DNA of 64,000 bases, taken from Faeciplasma sp964650705 (lineage in GTDB: Bacteria; Bacillota; Clostridia; Oscillospirales; Ruminococcaceae). A program made the position numbers and the translations under genes. Position 1 is the stretch's first letter. Each line of letters starts with the position of its first letter. The notes under the pieces are model-generated. The model searched no databases and was not told where the DNA came from. It saw nothing but the letters and a program-made list of their open reading frames with translations. Positions 1 to 8,576 of this stretch are shown one piece after another. The stretch is from NCBI GenBank assembly GCA_964650705.1, contig CAZYUJ010000004.1, positions 62,001 through 126,000 on the forward strand. Reading direction: 5' to 3'.

Positions 1-332
1 CCCATTCCTTGATATTTGTCATCCACAAAAAGCATTGTCAAGTTAGCATATTGCTTATTAGAACCCGACAAAACACCATCAATAGAACAAAATCCTACTA
101 AATGATTACCATCAAATGCGCCGAACACACTTCCGCCACGCTCAATTTGTTCCCTAAGGTACTCAGCGATCCATTGACGCTTTTCATGGCTCCATTCTCT
201 TACCTTGCAAGCATCCAGTAGCACCCATACAGAATCTTGTTTCACCCATTGCTTATTCCACGCCTGTCGATGGTTGAATGAAAGCAACATATCGTCGGAA
301 ATGTCCGAAAAACTTAATAATCGGTAATTCAT
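1..332 (-). CDS. GNAT family N-acetyltransferase (partial, C-terminus off window)
   Basis: About 110 N-terminal residues of a probable acetyl-CoA-dependent N-acetyltransferase; the gene runs off the left edge. The translation starts MNYRLLSFSDISDD. Its later part has a strand pattern (VFGAFDGNHLVGFCSIDG, then LTMLFVDDKYQGMG) typical of GNAT beta-strands leading to the acetyl-CoA loop, which begins just where the window ends. An AAGGAGGA ribosome site precedes the ATG at 332. The substrate cannot be inferred. The family call rests on fold-like pattern only. Confidence 0.7.
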   Translation of the reverse strand, partial: MNYRLLSFSDISDDMLLSFNHRQAWNKQWVKQDSVWVLLDACKVREWSHEKRQWIAEYLREQIERGGSVFGAFDGNHLVGFCSIDGVLSGSNKQYANLTMLFVDDKYQGM

Positions 333-469
333 TTGTCCTCCTTAGCGGTGTTGATTAAAAATAAACGATTTATATTTCAATTATACTACCACCATCGCGC
401 AAAAGCAACAAAAAAGCCACGGCTCTTAGGCGGGGCTTGTTTTATATCTGAAGATACGATACCAAGTAA

Positions 470-499
470 AAATCCCAAATGCAGTTGCATTCGGGATCT
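470..499 (-). terminator. Terminator after the four-tRNA array
   Basis: On the minus strand a hairpin (GATCCCGAATGCA against TGCATTTGGGATT) lies just past tRNA-Cys and is followed by a T-rich stretch. It would end the polycistronic tRNA transcript. Confidence 0.6.
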
Positions 500-505
500 T
501 TTTGG

Positions 506-576
506 AGGTGCCACCCAGATTTGAACTGGGGATCAGGGAGTTGCAGTCCCACGCCTTACCACTTGGCTATGGCACC
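506..576 (-). tRNA. tRNA-Cys (GCA)
   Basis: Cloverleaf with acceptor stem GGTGCCA/TGGCACC, anticodon loop CTGCAAC giving GCA, and a TTCAAAT T-loop. No CCA is encoded, unlike the three neighbouring tRNAs. It is the last gene of a four-tRNA minus-strand array. Confidence 0.95.
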
Positions 577-579
577 GTA

Positions 580-655
580 TGGAGCGGATTACGAGGCTCG
601 AACTCGCTACCTCCACCTTGGCAAGGTGGCGCTCTACCAGATGAGCTAAATCCGC
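580..655 (-). tRNA. tRNA-Gly (GCC)
   Basis: Acceptor stem GCGGATT/AATCCGC, anticodon loop TTGCCAA giving GCC, and an encoded 3' CCA. It is part of the Val-Asp-Gly-Cys tRNA array. Confidence 0.95.
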
Positions 656-660
656 ATTTT

Positions 661-737
661 TGGCGACCCGAATCGGGCTCGAACCGACGACCTCTAGCGT
701 GACAGGCTAGCGTTCTAACCAACTGAACTACCGGGCC
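661..737 (-). tRNA. tRNA-Asp (GTC)
   Basis: Acceptor stem GGCCCGG with a matching 3' strand, anticodon loop CTGTCAC giving GTC, and an encoded CCA. Second gene of the array. Confidence 0.95.
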
Positions 738-742
738 AAAAA

Positions 743-819
743 TGGTGGGAACAATAGGGCTCGAACCTATGACCCCCTGCTTGTAAGGCAGGTGCTCTCC
801 CAGCTGAGCTATGCTCCCA
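743..819 (-). tRNA. tRNA-Val (TAC)
   Basis: Acceptor stem TGGGAGC paired with GTTCCCA, anticodon loop CTTACAA giving TAC, and an encoded CCA. First gene of the array, downstream of hslO on the same strand. Confidence 0.95.
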
Positions 820-896
820 TCCAAAGCCGCCATCTATAGGCGACTTTGATTATTATACTCAATCACAAAGCTTTTGTCAATACCTTTTTGGAAATT

Positions 897-1766
897 TTAC
901 TTTTTGATCAGGTTTAAAATCTCTTCGCTTGTGAATTTGTAAACTTCGCCGCAAAAATGACACTTGACCTCTGTCACATCATCTTCAGCAAGGTCTCGGA
1001 TGTCTCGCTCTCCGAGAGAAATGATGATCTTTTCTGTCTTCTCTCTGCTGCAGTTGCACTTATATCCGACCTCGAAATCGTCCAAAACATTGGGCTCCAA
1101 GCCCTCAAGAGCGCGCATTGCGATCTGCTCCGCAGTATATCCCATCTCCAAGAGGTTTGTGACGCTAGACATCGAAGCGATATTTCTCTCGATGACGTCG
1201 ATGCACTCATCACTTGCAAAGGGGAGAAGCTGAATGATAAATCCGCCTGCTTGCTTAACTGTCAAGTCGGGGTTTACCAAAACTCCCAGCGCACAAACTG
1301 TGGGTGTCTGTTCGCTGACTGCGAGATAGTTTGTGATATCTTCTGCGATCTCGCCGCTGACAAGCTCTGTTTGACCGACATAAGGCTCCTTGAGTCCCAA
1401 GTCCTTGATAACGCTGATAGTTCCGTTAACACCGACAGCTCCGCTTACATCGAGCTTTCCGTTCGGCTTCAGAGGGATCTCAACAACAGCCTCGTCACAA
1501 TATGCCTTAACGTTTCCGAAGCTGTCCGAAACCGCAACCAAATTGCCGACAGGGCCGCCGCCGTTGATTCTCACGGTAACGGTATCATCCTTGGATTTTA
1601 GTCCGAATCCGATAAGAGACGTTCCGAGCGCAAGTCTTCCGAGCGCCGCTGTAACAACAGCACTGGTCCCGTGAATCTTTTCAATTTCCGCAACAATGTC
1701 TGTGCCGTCAATAGCGCTGCAGACAACTGCCGCATCTTTGCTGATAGTTCTAACTATTCTACCCAT
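897..1766 (-). CDS. hslO: Hsp33 redox-regulated chaperone
   Basis: A cytosolic holdase chaperone switched on by oxidative unfolding. The 289-residue length is normal for Hsp33. The C-terminal zinc-binding redox switch is intact: a CxC pair at about residues 237 and 239 and a CxxC pair at about 269 and 272. The N-terminal substrate-binding domain starts MGRIVRTISKDAAVVCSAID. It is the last protein gene of a minus-strand run that includes the methyltransferase and YerC-like genes, 14 bases after the methyltransferase stop, so probably co-transcribed with them. Confidence 0.95.
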   Translation of the reverse strand: MGRIVRTISKDAAVVCSAIDGTDIVAEIEKIHGTSAVVTAALGRLALGTSLIGFGLKSKDDTVTVRINGGGPVGNLVAVSDSFGNVKAYCDEAVVEIPLKPNGKLDVSGAVGVNGTISVIKDLGLKEPYVGQTELVSGEIAEDITNYLAVSEQTPTVCALGVLVNPDLTVKQAGGFIIQLLPFASDECIDVIERNIASMSSVTNLLEMGYTAEQIAMRALEGLEPNVLDDFEVGYKCNCSREKTEKIIISLGERDIRDLAEDDVTEVKCHFCGEVYKFTSEEILNLIKK

Positions 1767-1780
1767 TTATATGAACCTTC

Positions 1781-2527
1781 TTACTTTCTTAGTCCGCAAA
1801 CATATAAAATTCTTTGTGTATCCTCCCCGGGAGGATCAAGAGTCAGGTCATCAAACATCGCTTTGACCTCAAGTCCTGCTTCTTCCAATGCACAAATGAC
1901 CTTGTCCGTATCATAAGCGATCTCCTTGAAGCTCTCCGAATATCTCTGATAATTCTCGTCATCATCAGGCACAAAGAAGTCGAGTGTGATCAAAACGCTC
2001 CTGTCCATGTCGTTATATTCATTTTGCCAGGAAACAAAAGCTTCGTCGGTATCAAAAACAAAAACGTTGTCCGCAAGCACGTTCTTGTGCTTATGAACAG
2101 TATTCATATCGAATATAAACAATCCGTTTTTGTTAAGATATTTAGCGACGTTTCTGAACGTCATCTTGACTATCTCCAAGCAATCGAGATGATTCAAAGC
2201 ATCAAGCGAGCACACAAAAACATCAGCCTTCTTCGGTAATGAGAAAGCTGCGATATCCTGCTGAACCAAAACAGTCTTATATCCGTTCGCATATTTCTTT
2301 TGAGCCGCATATGAAAGCATATCACAGGAAATATCCATTCCCGTGACCTTATATCCAAGCTTCTCAAGCTCAAAGCTAAGCGATGCCGTTCCGCACGCAA
2401 GGTCAACAAGCTCACCTCGCTTGCCGCCGTTAGCCATAACGATCTCATCAATGCGCTTAGCATATGCCGAATAATCAACGTTACCCGTCAGCAGGTCATA
2501 ATATGAAGCAAAAACGCCGTAACTCAT
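1781..2527 (-). CDS. Class I SAM-dependent methyltransferase
   Basis: A 248-residue methyltransferase of unknown substrate. The SAM-binding motif I (LVDLACGTASLSFELEKLG) lies near residue 42, followed by the acidic motif II (VTGMDIS) and a motif IV-like strand (ADVFVCSLDALNHL), the usual order for class I Rossmann methyltransferases. The start codon shares one base with the TGA stop of the upstream YerC-like gene (TGATG), indicating translational coupling. Such unnamed enzymes often act on small molecules or RNA, but nothing here shows which. Confidence 0.85.
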   Translation of the reverse strand: MSYGVFASYYDLLTGNVDYSAYAKRIDEIVMANGGKRGELVDLACGTASLSFELEKLGYKVTGMDISCDMLSYAAQKKYANGYKTVLVQQDIAAFSLPKKADVFVCSLDALNHLDCLEIVKMTFRNVAKYLNKNGLFIFDMNTVHKHKNVLADNVFVFDTDEAFVSWQNEYNDMDRSVLITLDFFVPDDDENYQRYSESFKEIAYDTDKVICALEEAGLEVKAMFDDLTLDPPGEDTQRILYVCGLRK

Positions 2528-2829
2528 CAGTCGTTTTCGTGCTTTTTCTTAAGTCTGTCGAAAATGACTGCATAGCCGTCTGAACCATAGTTGATGGAAC
2601 GGTTAACACGGCTGATGGTTGCTGTAGATGCACCTGTTTCAGCAACGATATCGCTGTAAACGTTGTGCTCGTTAAGCATCTTGGCAACCTGATATCTCTG
2701 AGAAAGTGATCTAAGCTCTAAAACCGTGCAAAGGTCCTCAAAGAAGTTATAGCATTCTTCCTCAGTTTCTAAAAGAAGAATAGCTTCAAATAAATCATCA
2801 AGATATTTGTCCTTAATTCTCGAGTTCAT
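2527..2829 (-). CDS. YerC/YecD family TrpR-like DNA-binding protein
   Basis: A 100-residue protein of the TrpR-related YerC family. It is largely helical, with a helix-turn-helix in the second half (VYSDIVAETGASTATISRVN). The ATG at 2829 is chosen because GGAGG stands nine bases before it; the open frame extends 16 codons further but lacks a ribosome site there. The regulatory target is unknown. The methyltransferase follows with a one-base overlap. Confidence 0.85.
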   Translation of the reverse strand: MNSRIKDKYLDDLFEAILLLETEEECYNFFEDLCTVLELRSLSQRYQVAKMLNEHNVYSDIVAETGASTATISRVNRSINYGSDGYAVIFDRLKKKHEND

Positions 2830-2901
2830 ATCAAAAATTCCTCCAAAATATATAATGTGTTTTCGTACAAAATACATTTTAGCACAATACTTTAAAAAAG
2901 T

Positions 2902-2933
2902 AAAGCGTTAATGGTCTAACACATTAACGCTTT
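2902..2933 (-). terminator. Terminator of lon-engB
   Basis: A perfect 12-bp stem (AAAGCGTTAATG and its complement) with an 8-base loop. On the minus strand it is followed by ACTTTTTT, just beyond the engB stop. It separates lon-engB from the yerC transcription unit. Confidence 0.85.
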
Positions 2934-2971
2934 GTGAATTATGCTCAAATAAACTTGCTTATTTTCAACAA

Positions 2972-3568
2972 TTACATATCCTCTTCGCTTGCAACGTCTT
3001 CAATGATGGAGCGAATATCCTCGACGCCCTCACCGCTGACAGCAGAGAAGGGGATAATAGTGATGTCTTCATAATAAGGGAGCTCTGTCTTGAGCGCCTC
3101 TAAACGGTTTGTGCGCTCGGTTTTGTTGAGCTTATCCGATTTTGTAAGCACCACAACAAAAGGCAATTCATTTGCAACCAAAAATTCGATCATTTGAATA
3201 TCGTCCTTCGTCGGAGGATGACGCATATCGATAAGCGACAAAACGAGCACAAGATCTCTTTCGGTATCGCCCAGATATCCGCCGATAAGTCCGCTCCAGC
3301 GCTCTTTCTCGGATTTCGCAACTTTTGCATATCCATAGCCGGGCAGGTCAACGAAATAAACGTTTTCCAAGCCATAGAAGTTGATCGTCGCCGTCTTTCC
3401 GGGAACCGAGCTCACACGTGCCAGGTTCTTTCTGTTGAAGATCTTATTTATCAGCGAGGATTTTCCAACGTTCGAGCGTCCCGCAAATGCGATCTCAAGC
3501 TTTTCGGGCTTCGGTATCTGTGAAAAGCTGCCATAAGCTGCTTTGAATTCAGCTTTTGAAAAATTCAT
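2972..3568 (-). CDS. engB: Ribosome biogenesis GTP-binding protein YsxC/EngB
   Basis: A small GTPase needed for late assembly of the 50S ribosomal subunit in bacilli. The 198 residues contain all GTPase motifs in order: G1 GRSNVGKSS near residue 30, G2 threonine in PGKTATINF, G3 DLPGYGYAK near residue 75, and G4 TKSDK near residue 142. The ATG directly abuts the TAA stop of lon (TAAATG), so translation is coupled. The lon-engB pair is a conserved Bacillota arrangement. Confidence 0.95.
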   Translation of the reverse strand: MNFSKAEFKAAYGSFSQIPKPEKLEIAFAGRSNVGKSSLINKIFNRKNLARVSSVPGKTATINFYGLENVYFVDLPGYGYAKVAKSEKERWSGLIGGYLGDTERDLVLVLSLIDMRHPPTKDDIQMIEFLVANELPFVVVLTKSDKLNKTERTNRLEALKTELPYYEDITIIPFSAVSGEGVEDIRSIIEDVASEEDM

Positions 3569-5983
3569 TTAGCATCTTGCTCCAATCTTCGTTGTCGATT
3601 TATTCATAAGCTCCGTCGGGATCTTCTTCGAAGGCTTTGTTTCACGCCAAAGAGCTACGTTCAAAACGTCGTCAATAGTCTCAGCGAATACAAACTCGAT
3701 CGAGTCCTTGACCTTCTTATCAACCTCTTCAAGGTCGGGCCTGTTTGCCATAGGGATGATAACTGTCTTGATGCCCGCCTTATATGCCGCCATCGTCTTC
3801 TCTCTCAAGCCGCCGATAGCCAAAACCTTACCTCTAAGGGTTATCTCGCCGGTCATTGCAACGTCGCTTCTCACAGGAATTCCCGAAAGCTCTGAAATGA
3901 TAGCGGTCGCCATCGTCACACCTGCTGAAGGCCCATCCTTCGGCACAGCTCCTTCGGGAGCATGAATGTGAATGTCCTTCTTCGTATAGAAATCAGCATC
4001 TATTCCAAACTTGCTTGCGACGCTTCTTGCATAGCTGACTGCAATCTTCGCGCTTTCCTTCATAACGTCGCCCAAAGAGCCTGTAAGCTCGATAACGCCC
4101 TTGCCTTCCAAGGATATGACCTCAAGCGGCATCAGCGTTCCGCCGACAGACGTCCAAGCGAGCCCGTTGACCTCACCGACGCAAGGCTTATCCGATTTCA
4201 GATCATCAGTAAACTTTCTGACACCTAAATATTTCTCCGCAGTTTCGGGAGTGATAGTAACTCTTGAAGCATTCTTCGATACGATATCCTTCGCGGCCTT
4301 TCGGCACAAGGATGCGATCGTTCTTTCAAGCGTTCTGACGCCGGCTTCCTTTGTATAGTGGTCGATCATCTCATAGAGCCCTGCGTCCGAAATTCTGAAC
4401 ATATTGCCGTTCAATCCGTTTTTCTTTACCTGTTTGGGGATCAAATGGCGCTTTGCGATCTCAAACTTCTCTTCTCTTGTATAGCTGGGAAGCTCAATAA
4501 CGTCCATTCTGTCCAAAAGAGGAGGGGAGACTGTGCTAAGATCGTTTGCTGTTGTGACAAACAAAACGTCTGAAAGGTCAAACGGAACTTCCAAGAAGTG
4601 ATCTCTGAACTCCTTGTTCTGTTCTGAGTCCAAAACCTCAAGCATCGCACTCGAAGGATCGCCTTTAAAGTCATTTGACATCTTATCTATCTCATCCAAA
4701 AGGATAAGAGGGTTCTTTGTGCCCGCCTGCTTCATAGCGTTCATAATTCTGCCGGGCATTGATCCGATATACGTCTTTCTGTGACCTCTTATATCAGATT
4801 CGTCCTTGACACCGCCCAAAGAAACTCTGACGTATTTTCTGCCCAATGCTTCCGCAATAGAGCGTCCTATAGATGTCTTACCGACACCGGGAGGGCCCAC
4901 CAAGCAAATTATCTGTCCCTTGACATCAGGTGTCAATGCTCTGACGGACAAAAGCTCCAAAATGCGGTCTTTGACCTTTTGCATTCCAAAGTGATCCTTA
5001 TCAAGCTGAGCGGAAACCTTAGCGATATTTACGTTGTCAACGGTCTTTTCGTTCCAAGGCAGAGCCAAAACAGTGTCAAGATATCCTCTGACAACTGCGG
5101 CTTCCTGTGAACCCGAGGGCATTTTCTGCAATCTGTTTGCTTCTTCGACAAGCTTCTCAACGATGCTTTCCTCAAGACCGAGCTTTGATATCCTTTCAAG
5201 ATACTTATAAGCCTCGTCCTCACCGTCATCGTCGCCAAGCTCGTGCTTTATAACACGCATTTCTTCTCTTAAGTAGTATTCACGCTGACTGCGCTCGATA
5301 ACCTCACTCACCTTCGAGTGAATATCCTTTTCAATTGAAAGAATATGAGTTTCCTTTGTGAGCACAGCCAACAAAACAGCAAGCTTATCGCTAAGTGTAG
5401 ATGTCTCCAAGACCTGCTGCTTGTCTTCAGCGGTCATGTTAACGTTAAAAGCGATAGCCTCATAAAGCTCCAAGGGGCTCTTTGCGTTCATAACGGCATT
5501 CTTAAGCTCCTCGGGCATTCTCGGAACCACTTGTGAATACGCTGCGAAAGTATTCTTAATGACTCGTGTCATTGCGTTGATCTCATCAAGGTTTGCCTTA
5601 TCCCGTGAGAAGTTTTTCATCGGCTTAACGGTTGCAATAATGCCGATGCCGTCCTTTGAGAATGAAACGAGCTTTGCTCTGTAAAGTCCGTCAACTCTCA
5701 CTCTAGAGACGCCGTCATTTCCCTTAACGATCTGCTTGATCTCACAGACCGTACCGATCTTATAAACGTCATCGATCTCGGGGTCGGCGATATTAACGTC
5801 CTTCTGTGCTGTTAAAAATACGAGCCTGTCGGTGTCTACAGCCATCTTTAACGAAGCCAAAGACCTCGCTCTTGAAACGTCAAATCTAACCGCCATTTTC
5901 GGGTGAACGATTATATCTCTTGTGGCAACACAGGGAAGGATCAAGGCTTCCTTCATCTTGCTGCCGGTTTCAATTATATCCAT
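3569..5983 (-). CDS. lon: ATP-dependent Lon protease
   Basis: A cytosolic AAA+ serine protease that degrades misfolded and regulatory proteins. The N-terminal substrate domain is followed by the AAA+ module with Walker A GPPGVGKTS (about residue 355) and Walker B LILLDEIDK. The C-terminal protease domain has the catalytic serine in DGPSAG and the lysine in GGLREKTMAA. The start at 5983 is preferred because AAGGATG lies nine bases upstream; an in-frame ATG at 5995 abuts that same site. The result is about 804 residues, normal for LonA. A strong promoter lies upstream; no CIRCE or CtsR-type operator was recognised. Confidence 0.97.
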   Translation of the reverse strand: MDIIETGSKMKEALILPCVATRDIIVHPKMAVRFDVSRARSLASLKMAVDTDRLVFLTAQKDVNIADPEIDDVYKIGTVCEIKQIVKGNDGVSRVRVDGLYRAKLVSFSKDGIGIIATVKPMKNFSRDKANLDEINAMTRVIKNTFAAYSQVVPRMPEELKNAVMNAKSPLELYEAIAFNVNMTAEDKQQVLETSTLSDKLAVLLAVLTKETHILSIEKDIHSKVSEVIERSQREYYLREEMRVIKHELGDDDGEDEAYKYLERISKLGLEESIVEKLVEEANRLQKMPSGSQEAAVVRGYLDTVLALPWNEKTVDNVNIAKVSAQLDKDHFGMQKVKDRILELLSVRALTPDVKGQIICLVGPPGVGKTSIGRSIAEALGRKYVRVSLGGVKDESDIRGHRKTYIGSMPGRIMNAMKQAGTKNPLILLDEIDKMSNDFKGDPSSAMLEVLDSEQNKEFRDHFLEVPFDLSDVLFVTTANDLSTVSPPLLDRMDVIELPSYTREEKFEIAKRHLIPKQVKKNGLNGNMFRISDAGLYEMIDHYTKEAGVRTLERTIASLCRKAAKDIVSKNASRVTITPETAEKYLGVRKFTDDLKSDKPCVGEVNGLAWTSVGGTLMPLEVISLEGKGVIELTGSLGDVMKESAKIAVSYARSVASKFGIDADFYTKKDIHIHAPEGAVPKDGPSAGVTMATAIISELSGIPVRSDVAMTGEITLRGKVLAIGGLREKTMAAYKAGIKTVIIPMANRPDLEEVDKKVKDSIEFVFAETIDDVLNVALWRETKPSKKIPTELMNKSTTKIGARC

Positions 5984-6049
5984 CTTATGTACCATCCTTA
6001 GTTTTGCGATATATGATAAATGAATTATGATTTATCGTTGATAGAGACC

Positions 6050-6078
6050 ATTATAGCAAACATCTCGAGCTTTTGCAA
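6050..6078 (-). promoter_or_regulatory. Sigma-A promoter of lon
   Basis: Minus-strand -35 TTGCAA and -10 TATAAT separated by 17 bases, about 65 bases upstream of the lon start. Confidence 0.7.
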
Positions 6079-6151
6079 TAGAAAACGAGTGGAGAATATT
6101 TGCGCTTATTATGGCAATAAAAAAACGACCTTCGAATGAAGATCGTTTAAT

Positions 6152-6228
6152 TGGCGCGCCCGAAGGGACTCGAACCCCTGACCTACTGGTTCGTAGCCAG
6201 TCACTCTATCCAGCTGAGCTACGAGCGC
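6152..6228 (-). tRNA. tRNA-Arg (ACG)
   Basis: Acceptor stem GCGCTCG with its 3' partner, anticodon loop CTACGAA giving ACG, and an encoded CCA. A plus-strand open frame crosses it, but the protein gene starts further downstream. Confidence 0.95.
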
Positions 6229-6392
6229 ATTCCACAAGACATTATATTATCACAAAGGTATTTGATTGTCAAGCATTTTTTCAAAAAAATACGCAAATAT
6301 TCCCGATCCGATTCGCACGCGGTGCGCTAATCTTGACAACAAAGTCTCGATCTTGTATTATTATCACATACATTGAATGTGGAGGTGTGCTC

Positions 6393-8486
6393 ATGGGCAT
6401 CATTGAAAACATTGTTTCACTGTCGTATTTGGCAATCCCGATCATATTATTAATAATGGGAATAGTCGGCATCTGGCTGATGGTCTCAACACGATATAAG
6501 AATGTAGGAAGGATCCTCGTTATGCCGCTCATACTCGGCTCACTGTTTTTGGCGGTCAGCATCCTAGGTGCGATCGTTGTGCTTACAAGCTCATATGCCG
6601 ATGTACTCGTTCCTATGATATTTATTCTGGGCGTTTTGCTTGCTGCTTTAATAGCGTGCGCGCTTTGGGGCGTCTTGAAAAAGAAGGCTGTATACATACC
6701 CATTTTGATTTGCACAGCGGTGTGCTTGGCGGTCTGCGGCTCTGTCATCGCCTATCAAAGCTTCGACTCCAACATCCCCACACTCGGTGAAAACAACGAC
6801 ATACTCTATGATTACGTTCCCTACGCCAAGGACACGAAGGTCGCCGAGCTCGACGAGCCCTCGACCTTAACGATAGACTCGGATATGCCGAGAATGGACG
6901 GCGCAACAGCTCTCTATCCCATATATTCAGCATTCGCAAAAGCTGTCTATCCCGAAGAGTCTGTTTCTTCAAATAATGTATACAGCTATTATTTGACCTG
7001 TAACACCACTACCGGCGCATATGAGACCATCGTCACGGGCGAATCTGATATAATTTTTGTTGCCGCTCCTTCTGAAGAACAGAAGCAATATGCCGCTGAA
7101 AACGGTGTCGAGCTGATATACACTCCGATAGGAAAAGAAGCCTTCGTTTTCTTCGTCAACAGCAACAACCCCATTGATAACCTCACTCTCGAACAGGTTC
7201 AAGCCATATATTCCGGTGAGATCACCTCTTGGAGCGAGCTTGGTGTTAACGGTTTGGGAGATATCCGAGCCTTCCAGCGTGATGAGGGAAGCGGAAGCCA
7301 AACCACTCTTGAAAGGATCATGGCGGGCAAGGAGCTGATGACTCCGCCGATGGAGGACGTTGTTTCGGGCATGGGCGGAATAATCGAACGTGCCGCTGAT
7401 TATAAAAACTATAAAAATGCTATCGGTTATTCCTTCAGATTCTACTCCACAGAGATGGTCGCAAACGATCAGATCAAGCTTTTGAGCATAAACGGCGTTG
7501 CTCCGACGACCGAGAACATCGAAAACGGTACATATCCCTTGGCTTCCTATTTCTACGCCGTGACCCGAAGCGATGCCGGTGAAAGCACTAACGCTCTCGT
7601 TGAATGGATACTTTCTGACCAGGGTCAGGAGCTCATCGAAAAAACGGGATATTCTCCCTTGGATGACGGTGACGTTGTATCGTCTGTTGTTGATACCACA
7701 GACATACTCCCCAAAGAAGAACAGCTCTCTGATGCCGAAATTGAAGAGATCAACGCTCTTCGTCCCGATTACGGTCTGGGCACCTGCCGCAATTTGAGCG
7801 GCGATATTACGGTCGCTTTGTATTTTGTGAACGATTTTGAAAGCAAGTGGAGCGATGAGGAAGCGATGAACTTCATAGAATTTGAGGCGCTTCCAGGTCT
7901 TGCATTCTTGGAGCAACAGGCCGCTGAATACGGCGTCGAGCTCAAATTCGAAGTTGAAGTATTCTCCAATGTCTATTATGACGATGATGTTATCGTCGAT
8001 ATGAAGGGAACGGGATATGCGACCGTTAATGTGCTTGAATATGTCGCAGAGGATCTGGGCTACAGAACCGATTACGGTCTGCACGATGACCTGTTGGAGC
8101 TTCACGGTCATAATGAAGCCATCTGTCTGACTATCTTCAACAAGAACGGGTCATCATACGCCCTCAATCCCAAAGCCGACTACTCTATAGACATCGTCGA
8201 GCACGCTATCATATTTGCACACGATCTGAATTCGGACGGCACCGAGCCTATCGGATCACAGGCATCGTTGGTTGCATCGAATATCATATACCTATACGGC
8301 GGAGAGAGCCTAAACTCTCCCGAGAGCCGAAAAAAGCTTACGTATTTCGCTTACGGCAACGACGTCATGCGCTCGGCAAGCTATTACATCGAAGAAAACA
8401 TCATAAGCGACATTACCGCCTTCTACATCGGCTGGATCGACGAAGTCCCCCCGTTAATGAAACGTGACGGCTGGAACCAAGAATAG
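6393..8486 (+). CDS. Membrane-anchored PstS-like substrate-binding fusion protein
   Basis: A 697-residue protein starting at the ATG preceded by GGAGGTG. The first 120 residues hold about four membrane helices. Residues from about 150 to 430 resemble a phosphate-type periplasmic binding protein: MDGATALYPIY matches the PstS ligand loop, NPIDNLTLEQVQAIYSGEI and EGSGSQTTLE match other PstS signatures, and GYSPL occurs near the end of that domain. The last 230 residues (after CRNLSGDITVALYFVND) form an unrecognised domain. No pst permease genes are adjacent, so it may sense or capture anions at the membrane rather than feed a classical importer. The function is inferred from domains only. Confidence 0.7.
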   Translation: MGIIENIVSLSYLAIPIILLIMGIVGIWLMVSTRYKNVGRILVMPLILGSLFLAVSILGAIVVLTSSYADVLVPMIFILGVLLAALIACALWGVLKKKAVYIPILICTAVCLAVCGSVIAYQSFDSNIPTLGENNDILYDYVPYAKDTKVAELDEPSTLTIDSDMPRMDGATALYPIYSAFAKAVYPEESVSSNNVYSYYLTCNTTTGAYETIVTGESDIIFVAAPSEEQKQYAAENGVELIYTPIGKEAFVFFVNSNNPIDNLTLEQVQAIYSGEITSWSELGVNGLGDIRAFQRDEGSGSQTTLERIMAGKELMTPPMEDVVSGMGGIIERAADYKNYKNAIGYSFRFYSTEMVANDQIKLLSINGVAPTTENIENGTYPLASYFYAVTRSDAGESTNALVEWILSDQGQELIEKTGYSPLDDGDVVSSVVDTTDILPKEEQLSDAEIEEINALRPDYGLGTCRNLSGDITVALYFVNDFESKWSDEEAMNFIEFEALPGLAFLEQQAAEYGVELKFEVEVFSNVYYDDDVIVDMKGTGYATVNVLEYVAEDLGYRTDYGLHDDLLELHGHNEAICLTIFNKNGSSYALNPKADYSIDIVEHAIIFAHDLNSDGTEPIGSQASLVASNIIYLYGGESLNSPESRKKLTYFAYGNDVMRSASYYIEENIISDITAFYIGWIDEVPPLMKRDGWNQE

Positions 8487-8505
8487 GAATGATAAAAATA
8501 CTTTC

Positions 8506-8536
8506 AAAAATCCCTTGCTAACAGCTCGGGATTTTT
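8506..8536 (+). terminator. Terminator after the PstS-like gene
   Basis: Stem AAAAATCCC/GGGATTTTT with a 13-base loop, ending in a T-run. It lies between the PstS-like gene and the MFS gene. Confidence 0.65.
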
Positions 8537-8576
8537 GTATTATAAAAGAAGTGCAAAATGATTTAAAGGTGACAAT

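Noticed and set aside
5995..6050. HrcA/CIRCE or CtsR operator in the lon leader
   Set aside because: No inverted TTAGCACTC or tandem GGTCAAA-type heptamers are present.
6111..6392. Upstream extension of the PstS-like protein
   Set aside because: The open frame crosses tRNA-Arg on the other strand and has no ribosome site; GGAGGTG precedes the internal ATG at 6393.
6969..8111. Long open frame antisense to the PstS-like gene
   Set aside because: It mirrors a well-supported coding region and has no family pattern.
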